Below are positions 1 to 8,831 of a stretch of 64,000 bases of DNA, in pieces. Location: NCBI GenBank assembly GCA_021815305.1, contig JAKAHC010000007.1, positions 62,001 through 126,000 on the forward strand. Direction: 5' to 3'. The notes under the pieces were generated by a model that ran no database searches, was not told where the DNA came from, and saw only the letters and a program-made list of their open reading frames with translations. Within the stretch, counting starts at the first letter, position 1. Every line of letters starts with the position of its first letter. The translations under genes were made by a program, and so were the position numbers. Source of the DNA: Deltaproteobacteria bacterium. Lineage in GTDB: Bacteria; Desulfobacterota; Deferrimicrobia; Deferrimicrobiales; Deferrimicrobiaceae.

Positions 1-1145
1 AGGAGGTCAGGAAGGCGAATTTGCGCGGCCGCGGCGGCGCGGGGTTCCCCGCCGGCGTCAAGTGGGGGTTCCTCCCGAAGGACATGTCCCGCCCGCGGGT
101 TCTCGTCGTCAACGCCGACGAGGGGGAGCCCGGGACCTTCAAGGACCGCCGGATCATGAGCCGGGCGCCCCACCTTCTCGTCGAAGGGTTGGCGATCGCC
201 TGTTACGCCCTCACGATCCACAAGGCCTACATCTACATCCGCGGCGAGTTCGTCCGGGAAGCGGGGATCCTCGACGAAGCCGTTTCCGAAGCGTACGCCT
301 CCGGGTTCCTCGGGAAGGACATCCTCGGGTCGGGGTTCGATCTCGACGTGACGGTCCACCGGGGCGCGGGAGCCTACATCTGCGGGGAGGAAACCTCCAC
401 GCTCAACTCCCTTGAAGGGAAGCGCGGCTGGCCGAGGCTGAAACCCCCCTTCCCGGCGACCATCGGGGCCTTCGGCCTTCCCACGATCGTCAACAACGTG
501 GAAACCCTCTCCGACGTGCCGTGGATCATCACCCACGGGGGAGAGCGGTTCGCGGCCCTTGGCTGCGAAAAGAACGGGGGCACGCGGCTGGTCGGCGTCA
601 GCGGCCCCGTGCAGAGGCCCGGCATCTACGAACTGCCCGCGGACGTGAACCTGCGGCACGTCATCTACGACGTCGCCGGAGGCTTGCGGGACGGGAAGAA
701 GCTCAAAGCCGTCATCCCCGGGGGGTCGTCCACCCCGGTGCTGCGCGCGGACGAGATCGACGTGAACTTCGACATCGAGTCGATGGCGAAGCTCGGCACG
801 ATGGCGGGGACCAGCGGCGTGATCGTGATCCCGGAGGGGACCTGCATGGTGCGGGCGCTCCGGGTCCTCATGAACTTCTACGCGCACGAGTCGTGCGGCC
901 AGTGCACACCGTGCCGCGAGGGGACGGGATGGCTCAGGAAGGTCGTGGGGCGGATCGAGGCCGGCGAGGGGCGCCCGAGGGACATCGAGCTGATCCTCGA
1001 CCTGTGCGACAACATGATGGGGCGGACCATCTGCGCGTTGGCGGACGCCGCGGCGATGCCCGCGCAGTCGTTTCTCTGGAAGTTCCGGGAGGAGTTCGAC
1101 CGGCATATCCGCGACCGGAAATGCCCGTACGGAAACAGGTTCTGA
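1..1145 (+). CDS. nuoF: NADH-quinone oxidoreductase subunit F (5' end outside window)
   Basis: Complex I subunit that binds NADH and FMN at the tip of the peripheral arm and carries Fe-S cluster N3. The frame is already open at base 3 and the first recognisable block is the nucleotide-binding GRGGAGFPAG, so roughly the first 50-60 residues lie outside the window; the TTG at base 21 is internal, not a start. The N3 ligands are visible as CGQCTPC, with the fourth Cys in TICALADAAAMP near the C-terminus. The gene is followed after 10 bases by nuoG, the usual nuo order, so nuoA-E are expected just upstream. Identification is secure; only the start is missing. Confidence 0.97.
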   Translation, partial: EVRKANLRGRGGAGFPAGVKWGFLPKDMSRPRVLVVNADEGEPGTFKDRRIMSRAPHLLVEGLAIACYALTIHKAYIYIRGEFVREAGILDEAVSEAYASGFLGKDILGSGFDLDVTVHRGAGAYICGEETSTLNSLEGKRGWPRLKPPFPATIGAFGLPTIVNNVETLSDVPWIITHGGERFAALGCEKNGGTRLVGVSGPVQRPGIYELPADVNLRHVIYDVAGGLRDGKKLKAVIPGGSSTPVLRADEIDVNFDIESMAKLGTMAGTSGVIVIPEGTCMVRALRVLMNFYAHESCGQCTPCREGTGWLRKVVGRIEAGEGRPRDIELILDLCDNMMGRTICALADAAAMPAQSFLWKFREEFDRHIRDRKCPYGNRF

Positions 1146-1155
1146 AAGCGAGCCC

Positions 1156-2733
1156 ATGCCGAGCCTGACGATCGACGGAAAAGCGGTGGATGTCCCGGTC
1201 GGGACGACGATCATCAATGCCGCGGAGAAGATCGGCATCGAGATCCCGCGCTATTGCTACCACAAGCATCTCTCCGTCGCGGGGAACTGCCGGATGTGCC
1301 TCGTGGAGGTGGAGAAGTTCCCGAAGCTGCAGACCGCGTGCTCCACGGTGGTCACCGACGGGATGGTGGTGCGCACCGACACCGAGAAGGTGCGCAAGGC
1401 GGTCACGGGCGTGCTCGAGTTCCTCCTCATCAACCATCCCATCGACTGCCCCATCTGCGACCAGGCGGGGGAGTGCGAGCTGCAGAACTACTACATGAAG
1501 TTCGGGCTCCACAAGAGCCGCTTCGCCCTCGAGGACAAGGTCCGGAAGAAGAAGGTGCAGGACATCGGGGGCCAGATCGTCCTGGATGCGGAGCGGTGCA
1601 TCCTCTGCTCCCGCTGCGTGCGATTCCTCGAGGAGGTGACGGGGACCCGGGAGCTGCAGTTCTTCCGCCGCGGCGACCATTCCGAGATTTCCGTATTCCC
1701 GGGACGCCCCTTGAACAACAACTACACCGGGAATCTCGCCGACATCTGCCCGGTCGGGGCGCTCACCAGCAAGGATTTCCGGTTCAAGTGCCGCGTCTGG
1801 TTCCTCAAGGCCTTCCCCTCCGTCTGCACGGGGTGCGCCAGAGGGTGCAACGTCGAGGCGTTCTTCAAGGGCGACATCCTGTACCGGTACAAGCCGCGCG
1901 TGAACGAAGCGGTGAACCGCGCGTGGATGTGCGACTTCGGGAGGCTCGAGTACAAGAAGGCGAACAACGCCCGCCTGCTGGTACCCTTCGTCCGGGAGGA
2001 CGGCCGGGAGAAGATGATGTCCTGGGGGGGCCTCCTGCCGCAGGTGGCGTACCGGCTGAAGGATGCGGTGGAAAGGGAAGGGCCGGACGCGGCGGCGGTG
2101 ATCGCCTCGCCGCAATCCTCCAACGAGGAGCTCTACCTCGTCCGCAGGATCGCCTCCGACCTGCTCGGCACGAAGAACCTCGCCTTCACCAGCCGCGTTC
2201 CGGGCGACGGGTTCTCCGACGGTTTCCTGATCCGGGGGGACAAGAACCCCAACAGCAGGGGCGCGCAGCTCCTTCGCATTCCCGGCGGGCCCGCTTTCGA
2301 CGAGCTGGTGGTGAAGATCGCCGCGGGGAAGGTCCGCGCCCTCCTTCTGTTCGGCGACGTCCTGGGCGACCTCACGCAAGAGGAAACGGCCGGCCTGCTG
2401 TCCATGGTGCCGTTCGTCGCACAGGCGGGCACGAACGAGGGGCCCGTCTCCGCCGTCGCGACCGCCGTGCTGCCGATCGCATCCGTCGCGGAGCGCGGGG
2501 GGACGTTCACCAACCACGCCGGGCGGGTGCAGCGCTTCCATGCGGGGTTCCCCCCGCGGGGGAAGGCGAAGGACACGATCGGGTTCCTCACGTCCCTCGC
2601 GAACCGCCTGGGGGCCGGCTGGGCGTTCGACGGCGAGGCGTCCGTGTTTCGGGCCCTGGCCGCGACCGAGGGACCCTTCGCCGGGATGAGCTACGAATCG
2701 ATCGGCAGCCTGGGACAGGAGGCCAAGGGGTGA
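1156..2733 (+). CDS. nuoG: NADH-quinone oxidoreductase subunit G, compact form
   Basis: Peripheral-arm Fe-S subunit of complex I that passes electrons from NuoF towards NuoI/NuoB. The N-terminal 2Fe-2S ferredoxin domain shows Cys34, Cys45 and Cys48 (YCYHKHLSVAGNCRMC). It is followed by the His-Cys3 4Fe-4S stretch (HPIDCPICDQAGECELQ) and a 4Fe-4S set around CILCSRCVRF and DICPVGAL. A further C-x2-C-x3-C-x27-C set (CTGCARGC...C) matches the extra N7 cluster found in some bacterial NuoG. At 525 residues it is much shorter than E. coli NuoG (about 900), because the molybdopterin-oxidoreductase-like C-terminal part is cut down to about 250 residues. The start ATG is 10 bases after nuoF, and the stop overlaps the nuoH start. 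Confidence 0.96.
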   Translation: MPSLTIDGKAVDVPVGTTIINAAEKIGIEIPRYCYHKHLSVAGNCRMCLVEVEKFPKLQTACSTVVTDGMVVRTDTEKVRKAVTGVLEFLLINHPIDCPICDQAGECELQNYYMKFGLHKSRFALEDKVRKKKVQDIGGQIVLDAERCILCSRCVRFLEEVTGTRELQFFRRGDHSEISVFPGRPLNNNYTGNLADICPVGALTSKDFRFKCRVWFLKAFPSVCTGCARGCNVEAFFKGDILYRYKPRVNEAVNRAWMCDFGRLEYKKANNARLLVPFVREDGREKMMSWGGLLPQVAYRLKDAVEREGPDAAAVIASPQSSNEELYLVRRIASDLLGTKNLAFTSRVPGDGFSDGFLIRGDKNPNSRGAQLLRIPGGPAFDELVVKIAAGKVRALLLFGDVLGDLTQEETAGLLSMVPFVAQAGTNEGPVSAVATAVLPIASVAERGGTFTNHAGRVQRFHAGFPPRGKAKDTIGFLTSLANRLGAGWAFDGEASVFRALAATEGPFAGMSYESIGSLGQEAKG

Positions 2734-3827
2734 ACCCCGCGCTCTTCGACCTTGTGGTGGCGGTCGCCCGCATCGCGGTGATGCTCGCCTTCTGCCTGAC
2801 CCTGGTGGTGGTGTTCACCTGGGTGGAGAGGAAGGGCGCGGCCTACATCCAGGACCGCCGCGGCCCCAACCGGGCCGCCATCTTCGGCATTCGGGCGTGG
2901 GGACTGTTCCACCCGATGGCGGACGCGCTGAAGTTCCTCTTCAAGGAGGATTTCATCCCGGACCGCGCCCACCGCCTCTTCTACCAGATCGCGCCGATGT
3001 TCGCCCTTGCGCCCGTCATCATGACGATCGCCGTCATCCCGTTCGGCCCGGACGTGACGCTCTTCGGCCGGAGGATCGCGCTGCAGATCGCGGATCTCAA
3101 CGTGGGGATCCTCTACATCTTCGCCGTCTCGGGGATGACCGTCTACGGGGTGGTGCTCGCGGGCTGGTCCAGCGGAAGCAAGTACCCGCTCCTCGGGGGG
3201 TTGCGCTCCTCGGCCCAGATGCTCTCCTACGAGGTTTCGATGGGGCTGTCGCTCATGGGGATCTTCATGGTCTTCCAGTCCGTGCGACTGTCGCAGATCG
3301 TGGCGGCGCAGGGGGGGCTGCTGTTCGGCGTGCTGCCGAAATGGGGCGTCTTCGTCCAGCCGCTGGGGTTCGTTCTTTTCCTGGTGGCCCAGTACGCCGA
3401 GGCCAACCGGACCCCCTTCGACCTGCCGGAAGGGGAGTCGGAACTCGTGGCCGGGTACCACACGGAGTACGGTTCCTTCAAGTTCTCCATGTTCATGATG
3501 GCGGAATACTTCCACATGGTGGTCGGCGCGGCGATCCTTTCGACCCTGTTCTTCGGAGGCTGGCAGTTCCCGTACCTCGGGGACACGGGGTTCCTGTTTC
3601 CGGGGGGCGCCGGGTTCGCGCTGCCGCCGGCGCTGGTTTTCCTGCTCCGGATCGGATCGTTCGTCGGGAAGGTGGTATTCTTCGCGTGGCTCTACGTCTG
3701 GGTCCGGTGGACGATCCCCCGTTTCCGGTACGACCAGGTGATGCGGCTCGGCTGGAAGATGATGCTGCCCCTTTCGCTCGCGAACCTCTTCGCGACGGGG
3801 CTGATCCTGCTCCTTCCCGGAAGGTAG
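2730..3827 (+). CDS. nuoH: NADH-quinone oxidoreductase subunit H
   Basis: Membrane subunit of complex I at the junction of the peripheral and membrane arms; it forms much of the quinone-access chamber. The protein is 365 residues with about eight hydrophobic segments and the family signature WVERKGAAYIQDRRGPN near residue 30; the acidic stretch NRTPFDLPEGESELVAGY is the conserved quinone-site loop. The start is the GTG that overlaps the nuoG stop (GTGA), which gives a normal N-terminus. Translation is probably coupled to nuoG. No anomalies seen. Confidence 0.97.
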   Translation: MNPALFDLVVAVARIAVMLAFCLTLVVVFTWVERKGAAYIQDRRGPNRAAIFGIRAWGLFHPMADALKFLFKEDFIPDRAHRLFYQIAPMFALAPVIMTIAVIPFGPDVTLFGRRIALQIADLNVGILYIFAVSGMTVYGVVLAGWSSGSKYPLLGGLRSSAQMLSYEVSMGLSLMGIFMVFQSVRLSQIVAAQGGLLFGVLPKWGVFVQPLGFVLFLVAQYAEANRTPFDLPEGESELVAGYHTEYGSFKFSMFMMAEYFHMVVGAAILSTLFFGGWQFPYLGDTGFLFPGGAGFALPPALVFLLRIGSFVGKVVFFAWLYVWVRWTIPRFRYDQVMRLGWKMMLPLSLANLFATGLILLLPGR

Positions 3828-3845
3828 AGGCGGAGTCTTGGGAAC

Positions 3846-4331
3846 ATGACGATCGGGATAAGGAAAGTGGCGCGGCCCCGGGAGATGACCTTCCCGGAGT
3901 CGCTGTATCTGGTCGAGATCGTCAAGGGCCTGGGCGTGACGATGGGGCACATGCTGCGCAACATCGTCCGCCAGGAAGGGATCATGACGATGGAGTACCC
4001 GGAGGTGCGCCGCCGGATGCCCCCCCGCTTCCGCGGCCGGCACCGGCTGATGAGGCGTCCCGACGGCTCTCCGCGGTGCGTTGCGTGCTACTGCTGCGCC
4101 ACCGCTTGCCCGGCCAAGTGCATCACGATCGTGGCGGGCGAGTCGCCCGACCCCGCGGTGGAGAAGTACCCGGTCCGCTTCGACATCGACATGCTGCGGT
4201 GCGTCTTCTGCGGCCTTTGCGTGGAGGCGTGCCCGTGCGACGCCATCCGGATGGACACCGGGTGGTTCACCCCCCCGGACGACAGCCGGGAAAAGCTCAT
4301 CTTCACGATCGACGTGCTTCTGGAGAAGTAG
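3846..4331 (+). CDS. nuoI: NADH-quinone oxidoreductase subunit I (2 x 4Fe-4S)
   Basis: Ferredoxin-like subunit of complex I carrying clusters N6a and N6b, which relay electrons to the terminal cluster in NuoB. Two complete motifs are visible, CVACYCCATACP and CVFCGLCVEACP, each followed by the expected downstream residues. At 161 residues it has the usual family length. It lies 18 bases after nuoH. The N-terminal amphipathic segment, which docks it against the membrane arm, is present. Ordinary member of the family. Confidence 0.97.
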   Translation: MTIGIRKVARPREMTFPESLYLVEIVKGLGVTMGHMLRNIVRQEGIMTMEYPEVRRRMPPRFRGRHRLMRRPDGSPRCVACYCCATACPAKCITIVAGESPDPAVEKYPVRFDIDMLRCVFCGLCVEACPCDAIRMDTGWFTPPDDSREKLIFTIDVLLEK

Positions 4332-4338
4332 GGAGGGG

Positions 4339-4827
4339 ATGGAAGCGCTCTTCTTCATACTGTTCGGGGCGATCGCGGTGGGCGGCGCGGTCATGGTGGT
4401 GACGCGCAGGCACCCGATGGTGTCCGCGCTCTACCTGATCCTGACGCTGTTCGCCGTGGCGGCGCTGTTCGTGCTGCGCCATGCGCATTTCCTCGCCGCG
4501 ATCCAGGTGATCATCTACGCGGGGGCGGTGGTGGTTCTCTTCATCTTCGTCATCATGCTGATCAACGTCCCCGAGAGCCGCCTCCCCGTGGAGCGGGCCA
4601 CGATTGTGCGCGTCGCGGGCGTGATCGCGGCGGGGCTGCTGATCCTCGAATCCGCGGTTCTCGCCCGCAGGTTCGCGATGCCGAAGGCTCCCGTCTCCGG
4701 CGTGGGGACGGTGGAGGCCGTGGGACGGGCGCTTTTCACCGACTACCTGCTGGCGTTCGAAGTCACTTCGGTGCTGCTGCTGGCGGCGGTGATCGGGGCG
4801 ATCGCGCTGTCGAACAAGAAGCTATAG
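4339..4827 (+). CDS. nuoJ: NADH-quinone oxidoreductase subunit J
   Basis: Small membrane subunit of complex I (162 residues, five predicted membrane helices) in the central E-channel region. The start is ATG at 4339, directly preceded by the ribosome-binding sequence GGGAGGGG; a longer open frame upstream only overlaps nuoI and is not used. The conserved glycine-rich helix 3 is visible as IYAGAVVVLFIFVIMLIN. It sits between nuoI and nuoK in the standard order. Confidence 0.95.
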   Translation: MEALFFILFGAIAVGGAVMVVTRRHPMVSALYLILTLFAVAALFVLRHAHFLAAIQVIIYAGAVVVLFIFVIMLINVPESRLPVERATIVRVAGVIAAGLLILESAVLARRFAMPKAPVSGVGTVEAVGRALFTDYLLAFEVTSVLLLAAVIGAIALSNKKL

Positions 4828-4848
4828 AGAGAAGGGCGGGACACGCAG

Positions 4849-5151
4849 ATGATCGAGCCGCCGGCATACCTGCTCCTCTCCGCGATCCTGTTCGGCATCG
4901 GGGTCGTCGGGGTCGTGGCCCGCAGGAACATCCTCATCATCCTCATGAGCGTCGAGGTGATGCTCAACGGCGTGAACGTGGCGTTCGTCGCCGTGGGCTC
5001 CTACCTGGGCGACGCCACGGGGGGGATCTTCGCCTTCATGGTGATGACCGTCGCGGCGGCCGAGGCGGCGGTGGGCCTCGCCCTCCTGATCGCCCTGTAC
5101 CGGATCAGGGAGACGATCGACATCACCGAGCTCAAGGTCCTCAAATGGTGA
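4849..5151 (+). CDS. nuoK: NADH-quinone oxidoreductase subunit K
   Basis: MrpC-like membrane subunit of complex I, 100 residues with three membrane helices, as is normal for the family. The conserved membrane glutamate is visible in ILMSVEVMLNGVNV, and the second acidic position lies in VAAAEAAVGLALL. The start ATG follows a purine-rich stretch about 20 bases after nuoJ. The last seven bases overlap the start of nuoL, so the two are probably translationally coupled. Confidence 0.97.
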   Translation: MIEPPAYLLLSAILFGIGVVGVVARRNILIILMSVEVMLNGVNVAFVAVGSYLGDATGGIFAFMVMTVAAAEAAVGLALLIALYRIRETIDITELKVLKW

Positions 5152-7256
5152 GCGGCGTCCTCGACTACCTGTGGCTGGTCCCGGCGTTCCCGCTGCTGGG
5201 GGTGATCCTCAACGGCGTGCTGGCCCTGATCGCCGAGCGTCCGTTCCTGCTGAAAGAGGCGGGGCTTCCGCCGCCCGGCGGGTCCCACGGACATCCGTCC
5301 CGGGGGAACTCGCACGCGACGGAGGCTCCCGGATCCCATGGATCCGGGGCTTCGGGTCCCCATTCGGCTCCTGTCTACCGGAACGTGGTCGCCTTCCTCG
5401 CCCCGGGGGCGGTCGGCGCCTCCTTCGTGGTGGCCCTCCTGTGCGTCCTTTCGCTCGCCGCCCGGCCGCCGGAAGGCCGCACGTTCGTGCAGATCCTCTT
5501 CCCCTGGATCCAGTCGGGCTCCTTCCTCGCCCCGGTGGGCTTCCAGCTCGACCCGCTCTCCTCCGTGATGGCCCTGGTGGTCACCGGAGTGGGGTTCCTC
5601 ATCCACGTCTACTCCGTGGGGTACATGTCCCACGAGCGCGCGTTCGCCCGTTACTTCGTCTACCTCAACCTCTTCATGTTCGCCATGCTCATGCTGGTGC
5701 TGGCGAACAACTACCTTCTGATGTTCGTGGGGTGGGAGGGGGTGGGGCTGTGCTCGTACCTTCTCATCGGCTACTGGTACGAGAAGCAGAGCGCCTCCGA
5801 CGCGGGGAAGAAGGCGTTCATCGTCAACCGGATCGGAGACTTCGGCTTCCTCCTGGGAGTGTTCCTCATCTTCTGGACCTTCGGTTCGGTCTCCTTCACG
5901 GACGTGTTCGCCCGGATCCCGCTGCTGCGGGACAGCGGCGTCCTGACGGCCGGAATGGCCACCGCGATCACCCTGCTCCTGTTCCTCGGCGCCACGGGCA
6001 AGTCCGCCCAGATCCCGCTGTACGTCTGGCTCCCCGACGCGATGGAGGGACCGACCCCGGTTTCGGCGCTGATCCACGCGGCCACGATGGTGACCGCGGG
6101 TGTCTACATGGTCGCCCGCTCCAGCGCCCTGTTCCTGCTTTCGCCCGATGCGATGTCGGTGGTGGCGGTCATCGGGGCGGCCACGGCGATCTTCTCCGCC
6201 ACCATCGGCATCTGCCAGACCGACATCAAGCGGGTCCTGGCCTACTCCACGGTGTCGCAGCTCGGGTACATGTTCCTGGCCTGCGGGGTCGGGGCGTTCG
6301 CCGCGGGGATCTTCCACCTCATGACGCACGCCTTCTTCAAGGCGCTCCTGTTCCTGGGATCCGGTTCCGTGATCCACGCCCTCTCCGGGGAGCAGGACAT
6401 GCGGAAGATGGGGGGCGTAAGGAGATACCTCCCCGTCACCTTCGTCACGATGTTCGCCGCCACCCTTGCGATCTCCGGGATCCCGGGACTGTCGGGGTTC
6501 TTCTCCAAGGACGAAATCCTGTGGCAGTCCTTCTCGTCGCCCCACGGAAGCCCCGCCCTCTGGTTCGTCGGTGCGCTGGCCGCCGGAATCACGGCGTTCT
6601 ACATGTTCCGCCTGGTGTTCCTCACCTTCTACGGCGGCTCCCGGATGGACCCCGAGGTGGAGAAACACGTCCACGAATCGCCCTGGACGATGACGGTGCC
6701 CCTCTCGATCCTCGCCGTCCTGTCGGTGGCCGGCGGCTGGGTCGGAATCCCGGCGTCGCTGGGAGGGGACAACCGTTTCGAGGAGTGGCTGGCGCCGGTC
6801 TTCCGCTCCGTCGCCGCTGCCGGGGCGCATGGGGCGGCCACCGGCGCGCATCCTTCCGTTTCGCTTGAATTCGGCCTGATGGGGATTTCGGTGGGCGTTG
6901 CCCTGGCCGGCATCGGGATCGCGTATTTCCTGTACCGCTTGCGCACGTCGAAGCCGGCCGAGATCGCGCGGAGGGTGCCCGCCCTCTACGACCTCGTGTA
7001 CCACAAGTATTACGTGGACGAGATCTACGAGTGGGCGGTCGTCCGGAGGGTCGTCGACGGTTCCGTCTGGCTGTGGCAGATGTTCGACGCCCTGTTCATC
7101 GACGGGATCGTGAACGGAATCGCCGACGGCGTGCGGTCTGCGGGAGACAGGGTGCGGCGTCTCCAGGCCGGCATCGTCGGAGGGTACGCCTTTTCCCTGC
7201 TGGCGGGAGCCGTCCTCCTTGTCGGGTACATCCTTTACCGGAGCATGGTCCCATGA
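5145..7256 (+). CDS. nuoL: NADH-quinone oxidoreductase subunit L with His-rich loop
   Basis: Antiporter-like proton-pumping subunit at the distal end of the complex I membrane arm, with the long lateral helix that braces NuoM and NuoN. It has 703 residues and the family blocks GWEGVGLCSYLLIG, SAQIPLYVWLPDAMEGPTP and IHAATMVTAGVY with the functional Lys/Glu/His positions. Residues about 40-76 form an inserted Gly/Ser/Pro/His loop between the first two membrane helices (His48, 50, 57, 65, 73). I do not know this insert from typical NuoL. A second short His/Ala stretch occurs near residue 570. Overlaps nuoK and nuoM. Confidence 0.97.
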   Translation: MVSGVLDYLWLVPAFPLLGVILNGVLALIAERPFLLKEAGLPPPGGSHGHPSRGNSHATEAPGSHGSGASGPHSAPVYRNVVAFLAPGAVGASFVVALLCVLSLAARPPEGRTFVQILFPWIQSGSFLAPVGFQLDPLSSVMALVVTGVGFLIHVYSVGYMSHERAFARYFVYLNLFMFAMLMLVLANNYLLMFVGWEGVGLCSYLLIGYWYEKQSASDAGKKAFIVNRIGDFGFLLGVFLIFWTFGSVSFTDVFARIPLLRDSGVLTAGMATAITLLLFLGATGKSAQIPLYVWLPDAMEGPTPVSALIHAATMVTAGVYMVARSSALFLLSPDAMSVVAVIGAATAIFSATIGICQTDIKRVLAYSTVSQLGYMFLACGVGAFAAGIFHLMTHAFFKALLFLGSGSVIHALSGEQDMRKMGGVRRYLPVTFVTMFAATLAISGIPGLSGFFSKDEILWQSFSSPHGSPALWFVGALAAGITAFYMFRLVFLTFYGGSRMDPEVEKHVHESPWTMTVPLSILAVLSVAGGWVGIPASLGGDNRFEEWLAPVFRSVAAAGAHGAATGAHPSVSLEFGLMGISVGVALAGIGIAYFLYRLRTSKPAEIARRVPALYDLVYHKYYVDEIYEWAVVRRVVDGSVWLWQMFDALFIDGIVNGIADGVRSAGDRVRRLQAGIVGGYAFSLLAGAVLLVGYILYRSMVP

Positions 7257-8824
7257 CGGGCGTGCCGCTTCTCGACCAGCACCTGCTCTCCGTCCTCATC
7301 GGACTTCCGCTCGTGGGGGCGGCGGCGCTCCTCTTCCTCCCCCGCGAGGGACACAGGACGATCCGCAACGTCACCTTCCTGTTCACGCTGGCGGAGTTCC
7401 TTCTCTCCCTGCTGGTGGTGGCGCGGTTCGAATCCGGAACGGCGGCGATGCAGCTCGTCGAGAGCGTGCCGTGGATCCCCCGGTACGGCATCGGGTACAT
7501 CGTCGGTGTGGACGGGATCTCCCTGTGGCTCCTGATGCTCACCACGTTCATCATGCCGATCACGATCCTGTCCGCCTACTCCTCGGTACAAAAGCACGTG
7601 AAAGAGTTCATGGTCTTCATGTTGATCCTCGCGACCGCGATGGTGGGGGTGTTCGTCGCCACCGACCTGTTCCTCTTCTACGTCTTCTGGGAGATGGTCC
7701 TCATCCCGATGTACTTTCTCATCGGCGTCTGGGGCGGCGAGCGCCGGATCTACGCCGCGATCAAGTTCTTCCTCTACACCTTCGTCGGCTCGGTCCTGAT
7801 GCTGGTCGCGATCCTGGCCCTCTACTTCCACCACTACGCGGTCACGGGGACCTACACCACCGACCTGGTGAAGCTCTACTCGCTCACGATTCCCGTGAAG
7901 ATGCAGTTCTGGCTCTTCGCCGCGTTCTTCCTCGCCTTCGCCTTCAAGGTGCCCATGTTCCCGTTCCACACGTGGCTCCCGGACGCCCACACGGAGGCGC
8001 CGACCGCGGGATCCGTGATCCTGGCGGCCGTGCTCCTGAAGATGGGGACCTACGGTTTCCTCCGGTTCGCGATGGCCCTGTTCCCCGTGGCCGCCTCCGA
8101 CTTCACGCCGCTGATCGTTACCCTGGCGGTGATCGGGATTCTCTACGGCGCCCTGGTGGCGATGGTCCAGAAGGACGTCAAGAGGCTCGTGGCCTACTCC
8201 TCGGTCGCGCACCTGGGCTTCGTCATGCTCGGGCTGTTCGCCCTCAACCTCCAGGGGATCGAGGGCGGCATCCTCCAGATGATCAACCACGGGGTCTCCA
8301 CCGGGGCGCTGTTTCTCGTCGTCGGCATCATCTACGAGAGGAGGCACACGCGCCTGATCTCCGAGTTCGGCGGGTTGTCCAGGGTGTTGCCGGTCTTCGC
8401 TTTCTGCTTCATGGTGATCACCCTCTCCTCCATCGGCCTGCCCGGGACCAACGGGTTCGTGGGCGAGTTCCTCATCATGCTGGGAGCCTTCAGGACCCAC
8501 ATGTGGCACACGGCGGTCGCCGCGACGGGGGTCATCTTCGCCGCCGTCTACATGCTGTGGATGTTCCAGCGGGTGATGTACGGCAAGGTCACCCAAGAGG
8601 AGAACCTGCGCCTCGAGGACATGAACGGACGGGAGGTCGCCTACATGCTCCCGCTGCTCCTGTTGGTCTTCTGGATCGGGGTCTACCCGCAGCCGTTCCT
8701 GCGGAGGATGGACGCCTCCGTCGCCGCGTTCGTCACGCGATTCGAGGCGCAGAAACAGGCGGCCCTTCGCGGATCTCCCGCCGGGGAGACGATGCTCGTC
8801 CGCTATTTCGATTCGGGGAAGTGA
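7253..8824 (+). CDS. nuoM: NADH-quinone oxidoreductase subunit M
   Basis: Second antiporter-like proton-pumping subunit of complex I. It has 523 residues and about 14 membrane helices; the family blocks WEMVLIPMYFLIG (functional Glu in helix 5) and AFKVPMFPFHTWLPDAHTEAPT are intact, as is SSVAHLGFVMLG. The start is the ATG that overlaps the nuoL stop (ATGA). Position and length are standard, and nothing suggests it belongs to an Mrp antiporter or a hydrogenase instead. Confidence 0.97.
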   Translation: MTGVPLLDQHLLSVLIGLPLVGAAALLFLPREGHRTIRNVTFLFTLAEFLLSLLVVARFESGTAAMQLVESVPWIPRYGIGYIVGVDGISLWLLMLTTFIMPITILSAYSSVQKHVKEFMVFMLILATAMVGVFVATDLFLFYVFWEMVLIPMYFLIGVWGGERRIYAAIKFFLYTFVGSVLMLVAILALYFHHYAVTGTYTTDLVKLYSLTIPVKMQFWLFAAFFLAFAFKVPMFPFHTWLPDAHTEAPTAGSVILAAVLLKMGTYGFLRFAMALFPVAASDFTPLIVTLAVIGILYGALVAMVQKDVKRLVAYSSVAHLGFVMLGLFALNLQGIEGGILQMINHGVSTGALFLVVGIIYERRHTRLISEFGGLSRVLPVFAFCFMVITLSSIGLPGTNGFVGEFLIMLGAFRTHMWHTAVAATGVIFAAVYMLWMFQRVMYGKVTQEENLRLEDMNGREVAYMLPLLLLVFWIGVYPQPFLRRMDASVAAFVTRFEAQKQAALRGSPAGETMLVRYFDSGK

Positions 8825-8831
8825 GGCAGGC

